From positions 547,892,205 to 547,956,204 of the forward strand of contig NC_092872.1 in the NCBI RefSeq assembly GCF_028372415.1: 64,000 bases of DNA, given 5' to 3'. The notes beneath the pieces were generated by a model. That model did no database searches. It had not been told where the DNA came from and was given only the letters and a program-made list of their open reading frames with translations. Position 1 is the first letter of the stretch; every line of letters begins with the position of its first letter. Source of the DNA: Notamacropus eugenii (taxonomy: Eukaryota; Chordata; Mammalia; Diprotodontia; Macropodidae). A program made the position numbers and the translations under genes. Shown in pieces: positions 10,678-21,030 of the stretch.

Positions 10678-11903
10678 TGTAGTGGCTAGGAAAAGGACAG
10701 ACATAATCGAGATGCTAAAACTTCAAGACTGTTCTGAGGCCAAACAGTCATTGTAACTATAAAGGTCGAAATGATGACCTAAGCCTGCTGTTATGGTCAT
10801 TCTTTGGCTATAATCTAAAGGCTACATCCTTGCATACTTAATTGTTGAGGTAATGGGACATCTTTGTTTAGTTGATAAGTCCTTAAACTCTTGTTTCTTC
10901 CCCTCTTCCATTCTCCCTATCTTTGCTTAGTGGGACAAGGTACAAGAGACAAGGCAAACTGAATTAGGAATGTATGGGAACTCAACAGTAATTTTTTTTT
11001 TTTGGTGTTGTAGGTGTTTATCCTTCATTGTATCTTATTTATTTCCTATGGCTTTTGATTTTTAGTGAAGGAGAATTAATTCTGGACCTTCTCTACATAA
11101 GAATCTAAATCAGCTTACAAAATCCGTACTTCCGTACATAAAGACTAGCAAAATGTCTTTAATTAACGTTGCTGGTGCATTAACCGCAATTTATATTGTG
11201 CTTTTAGGCTTACAAAAACTCTTGTCACAGCCTTGTGTGTGAAAGTATATAATCAAGTGTTTTAGGAATACTTGAAGGAAACTTGTAAGTTTCCTAGGTT
11301 CTTAGTCTGTCACTTTTTTTAGCTTAGGGTAATTAGATGCTCATAATGTAAAATTTTGTCACAGGATGACATATCAGATGTGATATGTATGATCTGAGCA
11401 GAATTTTAACAATGTTTTTCAAGGTCTGGTCTTTGCAGGAAGCAGAAGCTATAATGCCAAACTATCGTTTGCTGCCCTACTCCAATATATTCCTACAACA
11501 GGAAGAAAGGAAAGTTTCATTACATAATGAATATCTATTTTGACCTGTAAGACTGAATTTTAAGACTTGTGCTTTTAAAAAATACTTTTAAAATTCAAAG
11601 ATTGACTGACCAGAAACTAATTTCAGTTTGGAATAAGCAAACCAGCTCTGCTCCCAAGAGGTCTGGTGGTAGCCCTTTCACATTTAAGCATCTGAGAATA
11701 AACCAATTGAGATATTTAAATGCTGCTCTCTTCCATTACATATTTACTCCACAGTAAATTGAATACTCCATGCAGTCTCAGCTTGTGGACTCTTATCTTT
11801 CTTGAGGAAGAAACCTCATAATAAATAAAAGGCTTGAAAAATTCAGTAAAACTCTTTTACCTGATGAGTGAGCTCAGTCAGGTGGCTGAATTAACTGAGG
11901 AAT
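10379..11903. other. Intergenic DNA after ODC1, largely unique
   Basis: No gene or clear repeat family is seen apart from a 33-base poly(T) run at 10641-10673. The sequence is A+T-rich. Short open frames (for example 11569-11757) have no recognisable product. Confidence 0.5.
10641..10673. repeat. Homopolymer T33
   Basis: Thirty-three consecutive T residues lie about 270 bp after the ODC1 poly(A) site. On the minus strand this is a poly(A) tract, as left by a retrotransposition, but neither a parent transcript nor target-site duplications can be seen. Confidence 0.85.
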
Positions 11904-11917
11904 ATGGTCTGCTTCCT

Positions 11918-12096
11918 GGAAGTTTACTGGCCCAGAGCACTAGGCAGGAAGATCTGAATTCAAATCCAACTAGCACTGTGACTCTGGACACTTCACACTC
12001 TTTCTCTTAGTTTCCTCATCTGTAAAATAAGCACTATCTTGCCAAGAAAACCCTAAATGGGGTCACAGTCAGATAGGACTGAAATGACTGAACAAC
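11918..12096 (+). mobile_element. Marsupial SINE with intact 14-bp target-site duplication
   Basis: The SINE body has CTGAATTCAAATCC, CATCTGTAAAATA, CCAAGAAAACCCTAAATGG and an ACTGAAATGACTGAACAAC tail. ATGGTCTGCTTCCT occurs at 11904-11917 and again, without change, at 12097-12110, directly flanking the element. This fixes the borders and shows TPRT-style insertion. The perfect duplication suggests it is not among the oldest copies here. Confidence 0.85.
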
Positions 12097-14611
12097 ATGG
12101 TCTGCTTCCTAAGGGAGCCTAAAGAAAATGTCTTATCAACAGGGCCTCTTTGCACAAAGAGAACAAAAGAGAATGCTTTTCCCTCAGTATATAATCCCAA
12201 ACCAGTTAGAATTCACTTGTCCAGTTCTAGGAATCAGCCACTATTCAACACACACAGTATGTGGTGTTTCCACTAGAGGTAGGAGAACATTACTACTGAT
12301 TTATACATCCCCTTGTTCTTATCAGAACTGGGAGGATCTTCATCTGAAAACTGCAATTGGTTATTTTTAAGTTCAGTGAGGGTGGAGCTTGTCACATAAA
12401 AAATAAAAAATAGCTCATACACGAAGACATGACCATCAAATGGAGCAAAATGCTCAATGGCTGCTATGGAGTTTTCCACATCCTAGACCTTGGCACAGGA
12501 GGGAAATGAGGCCAGAGCAGCAAGGAATGGTCTCCCTAAAGCTTAGCTTGCTCTGATTTTTGACACCTGCAAGCTTCTGTGTGTCCAACCTGGACGTTAT
12601 GTGTCCATAATGGAGAGGAATCTGTTCATTAGCAACCATTGTCTTTAATGAGTAAAACTACATGGTGTGCTATATAATGAAGATGTTAAAATTTTTTCTG
12701 GAATGAACAAAGGAAGCTGGTATGGACACAATTACAGAAGCACTGAATTTGAAATGAGGATTTGGGCATGAATCCTGGCTCTGCTACTTAATATCTGTGT
12801 TCAGTGGGGCAAGTAATTTCAGAGCCCTAGTTTCTTTCTTTGAAACTGTGGTTGGATTTAGTTGCTCTCTTCAGATCTATAATCCTGTTCTCCAAAACTA
12901 TAAGAGCACTCTGTATCTTTATTATCCCTCTTTAGGATCCAGATAGCTCAGTAGAGATCTTGCTGAGTCTCAGTCATCTATGCCTGCCTGTCTCAAAAAA
13001 CAAAAAGTAGAAATCAGAATTCAATAGTACAGCTCCAAGAATCGTGAAAAGTTAAAACTAGAAATCAGGATACTGAGGTTCAAAGAGGATTTGCCTAAGA
13101 TCATATGACATCAGTGGCAGAACCGGACCAAACTTCAGGTTTCCAGTTTTCAGTTCCTTCATTTGTAATAACCACCAGGAAGCTATGCCATTGGAAATGG
13201 TCCCATTTGCTGATCAATCCTCGACTGTGTTTGCTGATCAATGGTATATAACATTTGGGTGTTATATATACACTATATACACATATATATTCCCTTTGTA
13301 ACAGGCACATGGTATCAGCAGTTAGATTATAGGAATATTAGCTTCCATTTGTAAAGCACTAAAGAGAATATAATCCCCACTTTATAGGTGAGAAAACTGA
13401 GGCTCCAAGAAAGCAAGGTCACACTGAGCTGGGACTCAAAATAGTCCAGTGATCTTTCCTTCTCTATGCTGCTTTCACCTTTGTAAGTATCTTGTGAAGA
13501 TCAGCTGACTAAGGGATATTCAAATATCTTTATCAACTGGGCCTCCTTGCACTACGTTCTTCCCCCACTATATAATTCCAAACCAGTTAGTATTCATTTG
13601 TCCAGTTCTAGTAATCGGGCCAAACAGTATTTACTTTAAATACACAGTATTCATTATTGTAGAGTATTTGCTTCAAATCTACTCTAAGTCTCGATCTTAA
13701 AATTCACACTAGGATTTACACATCTTTGTGCTCTTCAACTGGTTTGGTTTTGGTTAATTCCATGATGTACAAAGTTGATGATACAATTGCCCTCAATAAA
13801 TTATATTAATACTGCTTTGAAAGACAAAGGGGAGGGTGGGGCAGGAAAAGAAGCAATATAATAGTCACTGCCTATGGAAATTCACTCTCATAAATGAACT
13901 TTGAACTCACTAAGTATCCATTTCAGCCTTTTCCAAATAAAATCTCTCCCAAATATGATTAGCCTAAAAGGTACAGGTGGGCTCTAATCAAAGTTGGGAG
14001 GGATCTTAATTTAGAAAACGCTGCAATAGGATATTTGAACAGTCATTTTCAAATTGTAAAGCACTGTGTGTATGTGTGTGTGTATTACTGTGAGGGAAAT
14101 AGTTAATATTACCAGCACAGCATTAAAACTTTGGGGTGGGAAAGTGTAGTTTTGGGTGTCTTGGGGACTCACAGTGTCTGAGTTTGAATCTATTCTCTCA
14201 CTGTGTGTCATTGGGCAAATCATTTCTCAGGGTCTCAGTTTCCTCATTTATTTAATGAGGTTGTTAAATGACCTCTAAGATCTATCCCAGCTTAGAAAAA
14301 GCACGGCATTAATATAAAGGGAACACTTTGCTACATTACAGTCCAGAGAATCCTAGGATCTTCGATCTAAAGTTAGAAGGCATCTCAGAAGTCATCTATC
14401 TAGTTCAAACTTCATTTATAGATAAGGAAGTGAGGCCTTGTTAAGTCATTTAAGTACTTTGTCCAAAGTCACACAGAAAGTGATAGAGGTGGAGTTCCAC
14501 CAGTGCTTCAGCTAATCATTTCATAAGGGCGTAATGAGGAGGGCACTTTGCAAATTATAAAGTGCAATAGCTCTTTGGGGCTCATGAAATCAGCAGCACT
14601 ACCACTCAATA

Positions 14612-14625
14612 CCACTAGATGGCAG
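14612..14625 (+). promoter_or_regulatory. Candidate CTCF site
   Basis: CCACTAGATGGCAG fits the CTCF core consensus CCASYAGRKGGCRS at every position. It lies between two convergent genes, about 4.2 kb after ODC1. It is just outside a recognisable MIR and is not in the head of a tRNA-type SINE. Occupancy is inferred from motif only. Confidence 0.5.
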
Positions 14626-14819
14626 GACCATCTCATGGTAAGTGATTCCTTGATTTCTGGAATCTAAAAACATTAAATGATAGGATTCTTAGAGTTGAAA
14701 AAGACCTTAATAATTGGTCCTATTCCTATAGCACTTTAGGTATTACAAAGAGATTTTCTCAAAAAAACCATGTGAGGCAGGAAGTATTAACTGGCCAGGG
14801 ACATATGTACTCTCACCCA

Positions 14820-15010
14820 CTGTTAAAATTTTCAGGGTGAATGTGTATTTACGCTGCAGAACATGACAAACCAGGGCTTGATTTATTGTTTTATTGATTA
14901 TCTAGACTTAAGAAATTAATGGAGTTATGGAGAAACCATTAATAAAGCAGATTAAATTTAAATATGGCATGCAGACATTTTCCCAGAGCTGGCTGTTAAA
15001 CATTTACCAG
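14820..15010 (+). repeat. Unnamed interspersed repeat, copy 1
   Basis: It shares the order TTAAAATTTTCAG, CAGGGCTTGATT, TGTTTT, TTGATTATCTAGACTT and GTTAAAC with 30565-30745. I recognise this as a family by comparing the two copies but cannot name it. Confidence 0.55.
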
Positions 15011-15347
15011 AATACATCCCCATTTTACAGATAAGGAAACAGACTTACAGAGGTTAAATGGCTTGCTTATTTAGCACAACTAATAAATGCTGGAGTCATG
15101 ATCTGAACCTCGGATTCCAATGATTTTTCTGCTAATAACATTACCTCCTAATTTTACAGATGAGGATACTTCATTTTACAGATGACTAATCTGCCCAAGC
15201 TCATACAGTTACTGGTAGAGCTAGGATGTCATTCTACTTCCCCTGACCCCAAGAGATCTTTGACATCTCAAAGTGTGGTTGAGGTTATTTATTACGAATG
15301 CCTATCACATATTGTACCATGTTTATACAAGAAGACTGGCCCTAGGA

Positions 15348-15590
15348 GGGGCAGCTAGGTGGCACGGTGGATAGAGTTCCAAGCCTGGAGTCAAGAGGAC
15401 CTGAATTCAAATTTGGCCTCAATCGCTTCCTTAAACTGTGTGATTCTGGGCAAATCACTTCATCTCATTTTGCCTCATCTGTAAGATGAAGTAGAAAAGG
15501 AAATGGCAAACCATTCCAGTATCTTTGCCAAGAAAACTTCAAATGGGGTCATGAAGAGCTGGACACAACTGAATGACTGAATAATAAATT
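15348..15590 (+). mobile_element. Near full-length marsupial tRNA-headed SINE
   Basis: The head is GGGGCAGCTAGGTGGCACGG, followed by ATAGAG, GACCTGAATTCAAATTTGG, GCCTCATCTGTAAGATGA, GGAAATGGCAAACCATTCC, AAATGGGGTCATGAAGAG and a GACTGAATAATAAA end. It is the clearest full copy in the window and a good reference for the others. The head carries an AGGTGGCRC core that resembles part of a CTCF site. Confidence 0.9.
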
Positions 15591-18077
15591 AGTTCCAGGA
15601 GGAACAGAATGGAGGAGAAGAGGGAACTCAAAGCAGATATACTCTCTTTTCTAAATAAAATATGAAGCAAGGCCCACTGAGCTGAGAAATAGACACATTG
15701 TTTTACACAGACACAAAGAGACTAAAGGAGAGGGGAGGGGTAGCAGGTAGCAGGAAAGGTATGGAATAGACCCTGACGAATAGGAAAGGGAGTCAATCAG
15801 AGAAGAATTAAAGGATTGCCATGAGAGTCCAGCAGGGAGAAGAAAACACTATTTTGCAGTAAGATCAGTTGGTGGAGTTTGCAGATTTAGAGATGGAACC
15901 ACAGAAACCACCTAGATCAATGCCTTCATTTTACAGATGAGGGGTTTGAAGCCCAGGAGGGTTTAGTGATTTGCTTAGGGTCACATAGGCACCATGTGTA
16001 CGATGTAGGCTCTGAACCTAGGTATTCTAACTCTAGAGCCACAGTGTAGGAAAGGAGAAAGAAGACTGCTGGCAAAAACCTAGGTGGCAGGAGAGAACTG
16101 TGCCTATCAGAGGCTACCACCTACTGTTTGGAAACCTAAGTTGGAAGGTAAATTCTAGGTACCAGCAAATACTGCTGTGGATGATGCTGAATAAGAAAGG
16201 AGAATTGGGAGGCAGGGCTCCTGTCTGGGCTATAGCATAGGGTTTCTGAATGGTGATCTGAAGAGACAAGGTGAATGTATGTAGTAGAAAACTGAACTGA
16301 GTCCCACCACCAGCTTCATTGCCTCTTTGCGGTGTGGCCTTTAGCAATGGCACTTTCCCTCTTTGGACCTAAGTTTCCTACTCTAAAATATTTATATCCC
16401 CTATCTCACAAGATCTATTTTGAAGCACAAATGAAGTAATTTATCGGAAATGACTTTGGACACTTTAAAGCACAACAGAAAATGAAGGATTATTATTGTT
16501 ACTATTCAGTCAACCAACTAACCAGTGACAAAGTTGGAGGCATTTTGAGGTTGGGGAAAGACTCTTGTTGCACAATACACAGGCCCCAAGTTCAAATTCT
16601 TTTCTGCCACTTGGCTTCAGTTTATTTCCTCTGTAAAATCCAAATTTCTGATCTCAATTTCCAAGTACCTGCTCAGGTCTCTGCTAGATGGCAAGAAGTA
16701 GCATAGATTTAAAGTTGGAAGGTACCTGGTAATCACCTAGTCCAATCCTCTCACTTTGCCTTTGTGAAAACTGAAGCCCACAGAATATGACATGAACCCA
16801 TAGAGGCAATGTGGAATGGTAAGCCGACTGCACAATGTGCAATCAGGAGGACCTGGGTTTGGATCCCACCTCTCATACTGATTAGCTGTGTGACCATAGA
16901 TCAATTACTTAACCTCTGTTAAACTTCAGTTTCATCTGCAAAATCTATGATAGTATCTGTAGGAACAATATCACAAAGTTGTCATGATATTCAAATAAAA
17001 AAATGTACTTAAAGTGCCTTGCAAATAGTGAAATGCTATAAAATAAAAAAATTTATATTGGGTTTTATCATGAAAATGCTATAAAATATCATTGTGATAT
17101 ATATTGTTGTATTATATTGTAATATATTGTTGTGATTATCTTTGTCCCAAGGAAGGCCTTCATGGAAGAAATGGGATTTGAGCAAGGCAGGCCTTGAAGG
17201 ATAGGTGGGGCTTACATTGCCAGGTGGCAAGGGGAAAGAAAGGCATTTTATTTGGGGGCACAGGGTATGTAAAGGTGAGGATGACCCTAGCACGTGTAGG
17301 GTCTGTGAAGGAATTCATCTCTACCTGCTCCAAGAGTGGAGGAAAAGCTTGGCTCTTAAATGACCTGCTTAAAGAAAGAGGTAACATAGCATAGCAAAGG
17401 AATACTGGACTGGAAGTCAGAAGAGGTGGATTCCAAGGCTTGGCTTTAGCACTTAACCTACAAGGGGACCTGGGGTCATGATTGAAAAATGACTTAACAA
17501 CACTGGGTGTGTGTGTAGGGAGGCAGTAGAAAGTCCCTCTGCCCCTCTGAAACTGTTTTCCCTATCCATGAAATGAGCTTGATGGTTTTTTTCCTGACTA
17601 TCTGAAATGGCATGATAGGAAAGTGCCCCAGCATCCTAGAATGAGGCAAGATGTGAGGCTACAAGCTGGAGAGCTTCTCCCAGGAGATGCAGTGTGAGGA
17701 CCTGGCACCAGAGGGCAGCAGAGAGCAGGAGACTGTGCCATCCTTTGCTGCCCATTTGAGAGAAAGTGAGTGTGTGTGTCTGTGTGTGTGTGATATAAGA
17801 CCAATACGTATACACACTGGCACACCAAACAATTGCCAAGTACCTGAACCTAGTAAATGCAGCTTTCCAACTCACTGGGTAATGGGAAACCCTTATAACC
17901 AGATTATTTTACCTGACAACCCTGTTTTGACTTTTCCAGTCCTTTTCTTCTGGCCTCTGGCTCTCCTCTTACAAGAACTGCCTATTTCTAATCCTAAAGT
18001 CATCACTCAAGATTGAGGGGTGGGAGGGAAAAGAGAAAACTGTCCTCCCTGGAGTGAATACAACTCTCTCCCTAAAA
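15591..18077. other. Intergenic block: MIR-like SINEs, L2 fragment, CTCF-like site
   Basis: MIR/THER1-type copies: antisense at about 15880-16040 and 16700-16790; sense at about 16285-16470 and 16800-17040. An antisense L2-like fragment lies at about 17140-17345 (CTTCATGGAAGAAATGGG, then CCTTGAAGGATAGG). A short TG run lies at 17768-17792. No gene is seen. Confidence 0.55.
17705..17718 (+). promoter_or_regulatory. Candidate CTCF site
   Basis: GCACCAGAGGGCAG, within CTGGCACCAGAGGGCAGCAG, fits the CTCF core with one mismatch at the least constrained first position and has a typical AGAGGGCAG heart. It has the same orientation as the motif at 14612. It is not inside a recognisable SINE. This is a motif call only. 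Confidence 0.55.
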
Positions 18078-18080
18078 CAG

Positions 18081-18285
18081 AGGTTCTCAACATATCTTTT
18101 GGTCAGGAATCTCTTTGGAATTTTAGTGAAGCCTATGGATTCTTCAGAATAATGTTTTGTTCTATGTTCATAATTTAAAAAAATTCTAAACTTCAGCTAT
18201 AGTAAAAATGTATATGTGTATACACACACACACACATACATACACACAAACATATATATTTTCCTATCCAAGTTCATGATCCCGA
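18081..18285. mobile_element. hAT-type MITE, degraded copy with CA/TA expansion
   Basis: It starts AGAGGTTCTCAACATATC and contains GTGAAGCCTATGGATTCTTC and CAGAATAATGTTTTG, the left-end sequence shared with copies at 25987, 35338, 48902 and 58480. A CA/TA microsatellite (about 18211-18260) has grown inside it. The right end (about TTCCTATCCAAGTTCATGATC) is diverged. Confidence 0.6.
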
Positions 18286-18289
18286 AATC

Positions 18290-20390
18290 TACCCCATCTA
18301 CCCATGGAGAAGTGGCCCTCATGCCAAAGTCCTCCCAGTATCACAAGAGTTCTCCGAGATAAGACAGATAAGTAAACAAGTTGTGATGAGAGGTCACAGA
18401 GAATAGCCTAAGAACTAAGTCAATACATTCCCCAATCTGATGGACTATGCATCAGGTGAGGCTCTCTCAGTCCTGGCAGATTTCTTTAGACCTATTACGG
18501 AGCTGAACCTGAAACCTTGTTGTCACCATAGCGTATTTTGAACATTTTTGTCAAGGTACAGAACGAAATTATTAGCACCGAAGCTCTCTTATAGAATGTA
18601 TGAATGTGTAATAAAACAGGAAGAAAGGAATCTACAGGAGGTCAAGCTCACCTTCAGGTGGGAGAAGTCATGAATGGGGCAATATTTCAGCTAGACTCCA
18701 CTATCAACAGATAGGTAAGGGTGGTGACAGGAAAAAGGAAGGTAGTTCAGGAAATTAAAGATCATCGTAATAACCTAGCATAACACCTGGCCTCCTTTCC
18801 TCTAGGAGCAATGATGTTTCCTCTGAAGTGAACTAGGTTTCCTTTGCCTATTGTCTTAACTAAGAAGAATGATTTCCAGATTGGAAAGGAGTGATTAAAA
18901 TAGAAGGGAATTGAAATCTAAGACAAGGAAGGAGATGAGGATGGGGGGCGAGGGGAGGAAAGATGGTCAGCAAATTCCACAAATATTTATCAAGCACATC
19001 CTAAATTCAGGGCACTGTCCTAGGTGCATAAAAAAAAAAAAACAAGTATCTCTCAAGGACCTTATGTTCTAGTAAAGGAATACAAAATGCACATTAATAG
19101 GTAAACACAAAGTAATTTCAGGAGGGAGAGAGTACTAACCAGGAGAATCAGAAAAGGCTTTATGGAAGAGGTAGCACCTGGGCTGAGCCTTAAAGGAAGC
19201 TAAGAGTTTATAAGAGGAAAAAGTGAGGAGGGGGGTGGGGTATTAAAGTCATGGGGCACAGTCAGAGTACAGACACTGAGACAGGGAGTGACATATTGAG
19301 TTCTACAACAGCTAGAAGGCCAGTTTGGCTGGAATGTGAGGTGCACAAAGGGTTATGTGGAATATCTGAAAAAGTAGGTGAAATCTAGATTTGGAAGACA
19401 CTTTTTAAAAAAACAAAAACAAAACACCTTGATTAGGTTTTAACACCATCTACATTTCACACTGTATCCTACCCTTTCCCCACCACCAGAAAGCCCCTCC
19501 CATCTGGATGTTCCCCCTCTGCAACAGAGAAATAAAAATATTCTTCAGTAAAACTAATCAATCCCTCTACCAAGAAGCTTGAGAAAGTGGAATGTCAGGG
19601 TTTGAGAAGATAAGGAAATGGAGGCCATTAAGTACATGTACAACCCTTTTAAGGGGGATGTCAGGATCAAATGACATTTTTTAAGAATGGGGAGACCTGG
19701 GCATGTTTGTAGGCAGCAAGGAAGGAACCAGCGTTTAAAGAAGGAATGAAGAGGAAAGAGAATAGAGAAGATAGGAGGGGGATGGGTTCAAGAATAAGGT
19801 GGGGTTGGCTTTGGCAAAGAGGGTTTCCTCTTCATAGACTTCTCTCCAAAGGAGAGAATAATGGATAATATAAAGGGCTTTTGAGGTGTGAAGAGGAACT
19901 TGGAATGAATCCTTTCAATATTTTTGAGAGGAAGAAGGTTGTGTAGGGAAAACTTCTTAACAATCATAGCTAAATAAAAGTGGGCTGCCTCAGCAGGTGG
20001 TAAGTCCTCCCTCACTGGAAGTCTTGAAACAAAGGCTCAAAGGACTCTTGTTGGATTTGTTGTAGAAGGGGTTAGATTAGACAATCACTGAGTTCCTTTT
20101 AAACTCCAGAATTCTGTGGTTCTGGACTTTCCAACTTTGAAATTTTTTTGATTACCTAATTCCTAATAGATAGGCAAAAGAGTGTAGTGGATAAATAAGA
20201 GTTGGCTTCTGAGTCAGTAAGGTCTGGATTCAAGTCCTTCCTTGACCCATGTTGGCTGTGTGATCCTGGACAAGCTATTTAACTTCTGAGGGCCCTCACG
20301 TAACTGTCTAAGTTACAAATGAATTGTCATACTGCATCAGAAGTTCCTCAAAACCAACAAAATCCCAAGTCTGGACCAAAAACAGAGAAG
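18290..20390. other. Intergenic block with antisense L2 fragment
   Basis: Positions about 18965-19380 resemble antisense L2 3' sequence: ACAAATATTTATCAAGC at the start, a run of A, CTTTATGGAAGAGGTAGCACC, CTGAGCCTTAAAGGAAG. A sense MIR-like copy lies at about 20165-20300 (GGTCTGGATTCAAGTCC, TGTGTGATCCTGGACAAG). The rest is purine-rich and unrecognised; no gene is seen. Confidence 0.5.
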
Positions 20391-20394
20391 GTGG

Positions 20395-21030
20395 ACTGAT
20401 CAATGTCCTTAAAGGCCTATTATCTTAGCCATGGCAAATGGTTAATAAATTGGGCCCAGAACTAAACAGGAGGAGAATGGGTTGGTCTGCCTTTGAGAAA
20501 TTGTCAAATTCTTTTAATGACCCCAAGTTTCTCCCTTCAAGAAAGTCCCCATCTTTTTAATACTGACATTCCCCCAGTGATGTTTAACTAAGAACACCAC
20601 TGTCTCTATAGAAGTGATGAGAAGCATTGCTCATAGGGCAATGGGAAGTGCATGGAGGGTCTGAGTGGATACAAAGAATTAGACAGAAAAATCAGTGGAA
20701 TGGACATCACCGAAGAAACATGATGAGATAGAAAGATGAGGTGGTCATGTGGCAATGAGTGAAGACATCCTATGTTCTTCATTGGTGTCTTCATAATGAC
20801 AAGAAAACTCAAGGAAGACCCCCACTACCCATTCCCACCATGTCTCTAAAACTGAGTGAATTCCTTATTACAAACTTATGGGAAAGTATGGACAGTTGTC
20901 CTACAGGATGGACAGGCATGGATGGGGTATGATTTGCATTACCATGGGAGCATCCAAATTGGTGAGATCATGAATCCACTGTTGTACTGACTTAATGTTG
21001 AAGAATCTCATCACCAAGTCATATTTCTAA
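20395..21030 (+). mobile_element. Diverged RTE-type LINE fragment (C-terminal RT region)
   Basis: The order GAACTAAACAGGAGGAGAAT, GGTTGGTCTGCCTTTGAGAA, TTTAATGACCCCAAG, AAGAAAGTCCCC and ATCTTTTTAATACTGAC, then GAAGTGATGAGAAGCATTG, ATGAGATAGAAAGATGAGG and GGTCATGTGGCAATGAG matches my memory of the 3' part of the RTE reverse transcriptase and its downstream region (the R-W-x-G-H-V-like box). It is in the + direction and decayed beyond coding. No alignment was run. Confidence 0.5.

Larger units (their letters stand above)
12111..15345. other. Intergenic block with several MIR/THER1-type fragments
   Basis: MIR-like copies: sense at about 12730-12890 and 14145-14290; antisense at about 13330-13470, 14340-14520 and 15000-15240 (CATTTTACAGATAAGGAAAC-type cores). 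A CTCF-like site lies at 14612-14625 and an unnamed repeat at about 14820-15010, each listed separately. No gene is seen; the open frames here are short and cross repeats. Confidence 0.55.

Noticed and set aside
15348-15430. tRNA gene
   Set aside because: The tRNA-like head belongs to a SINE and lacks an intact cloverleaf.
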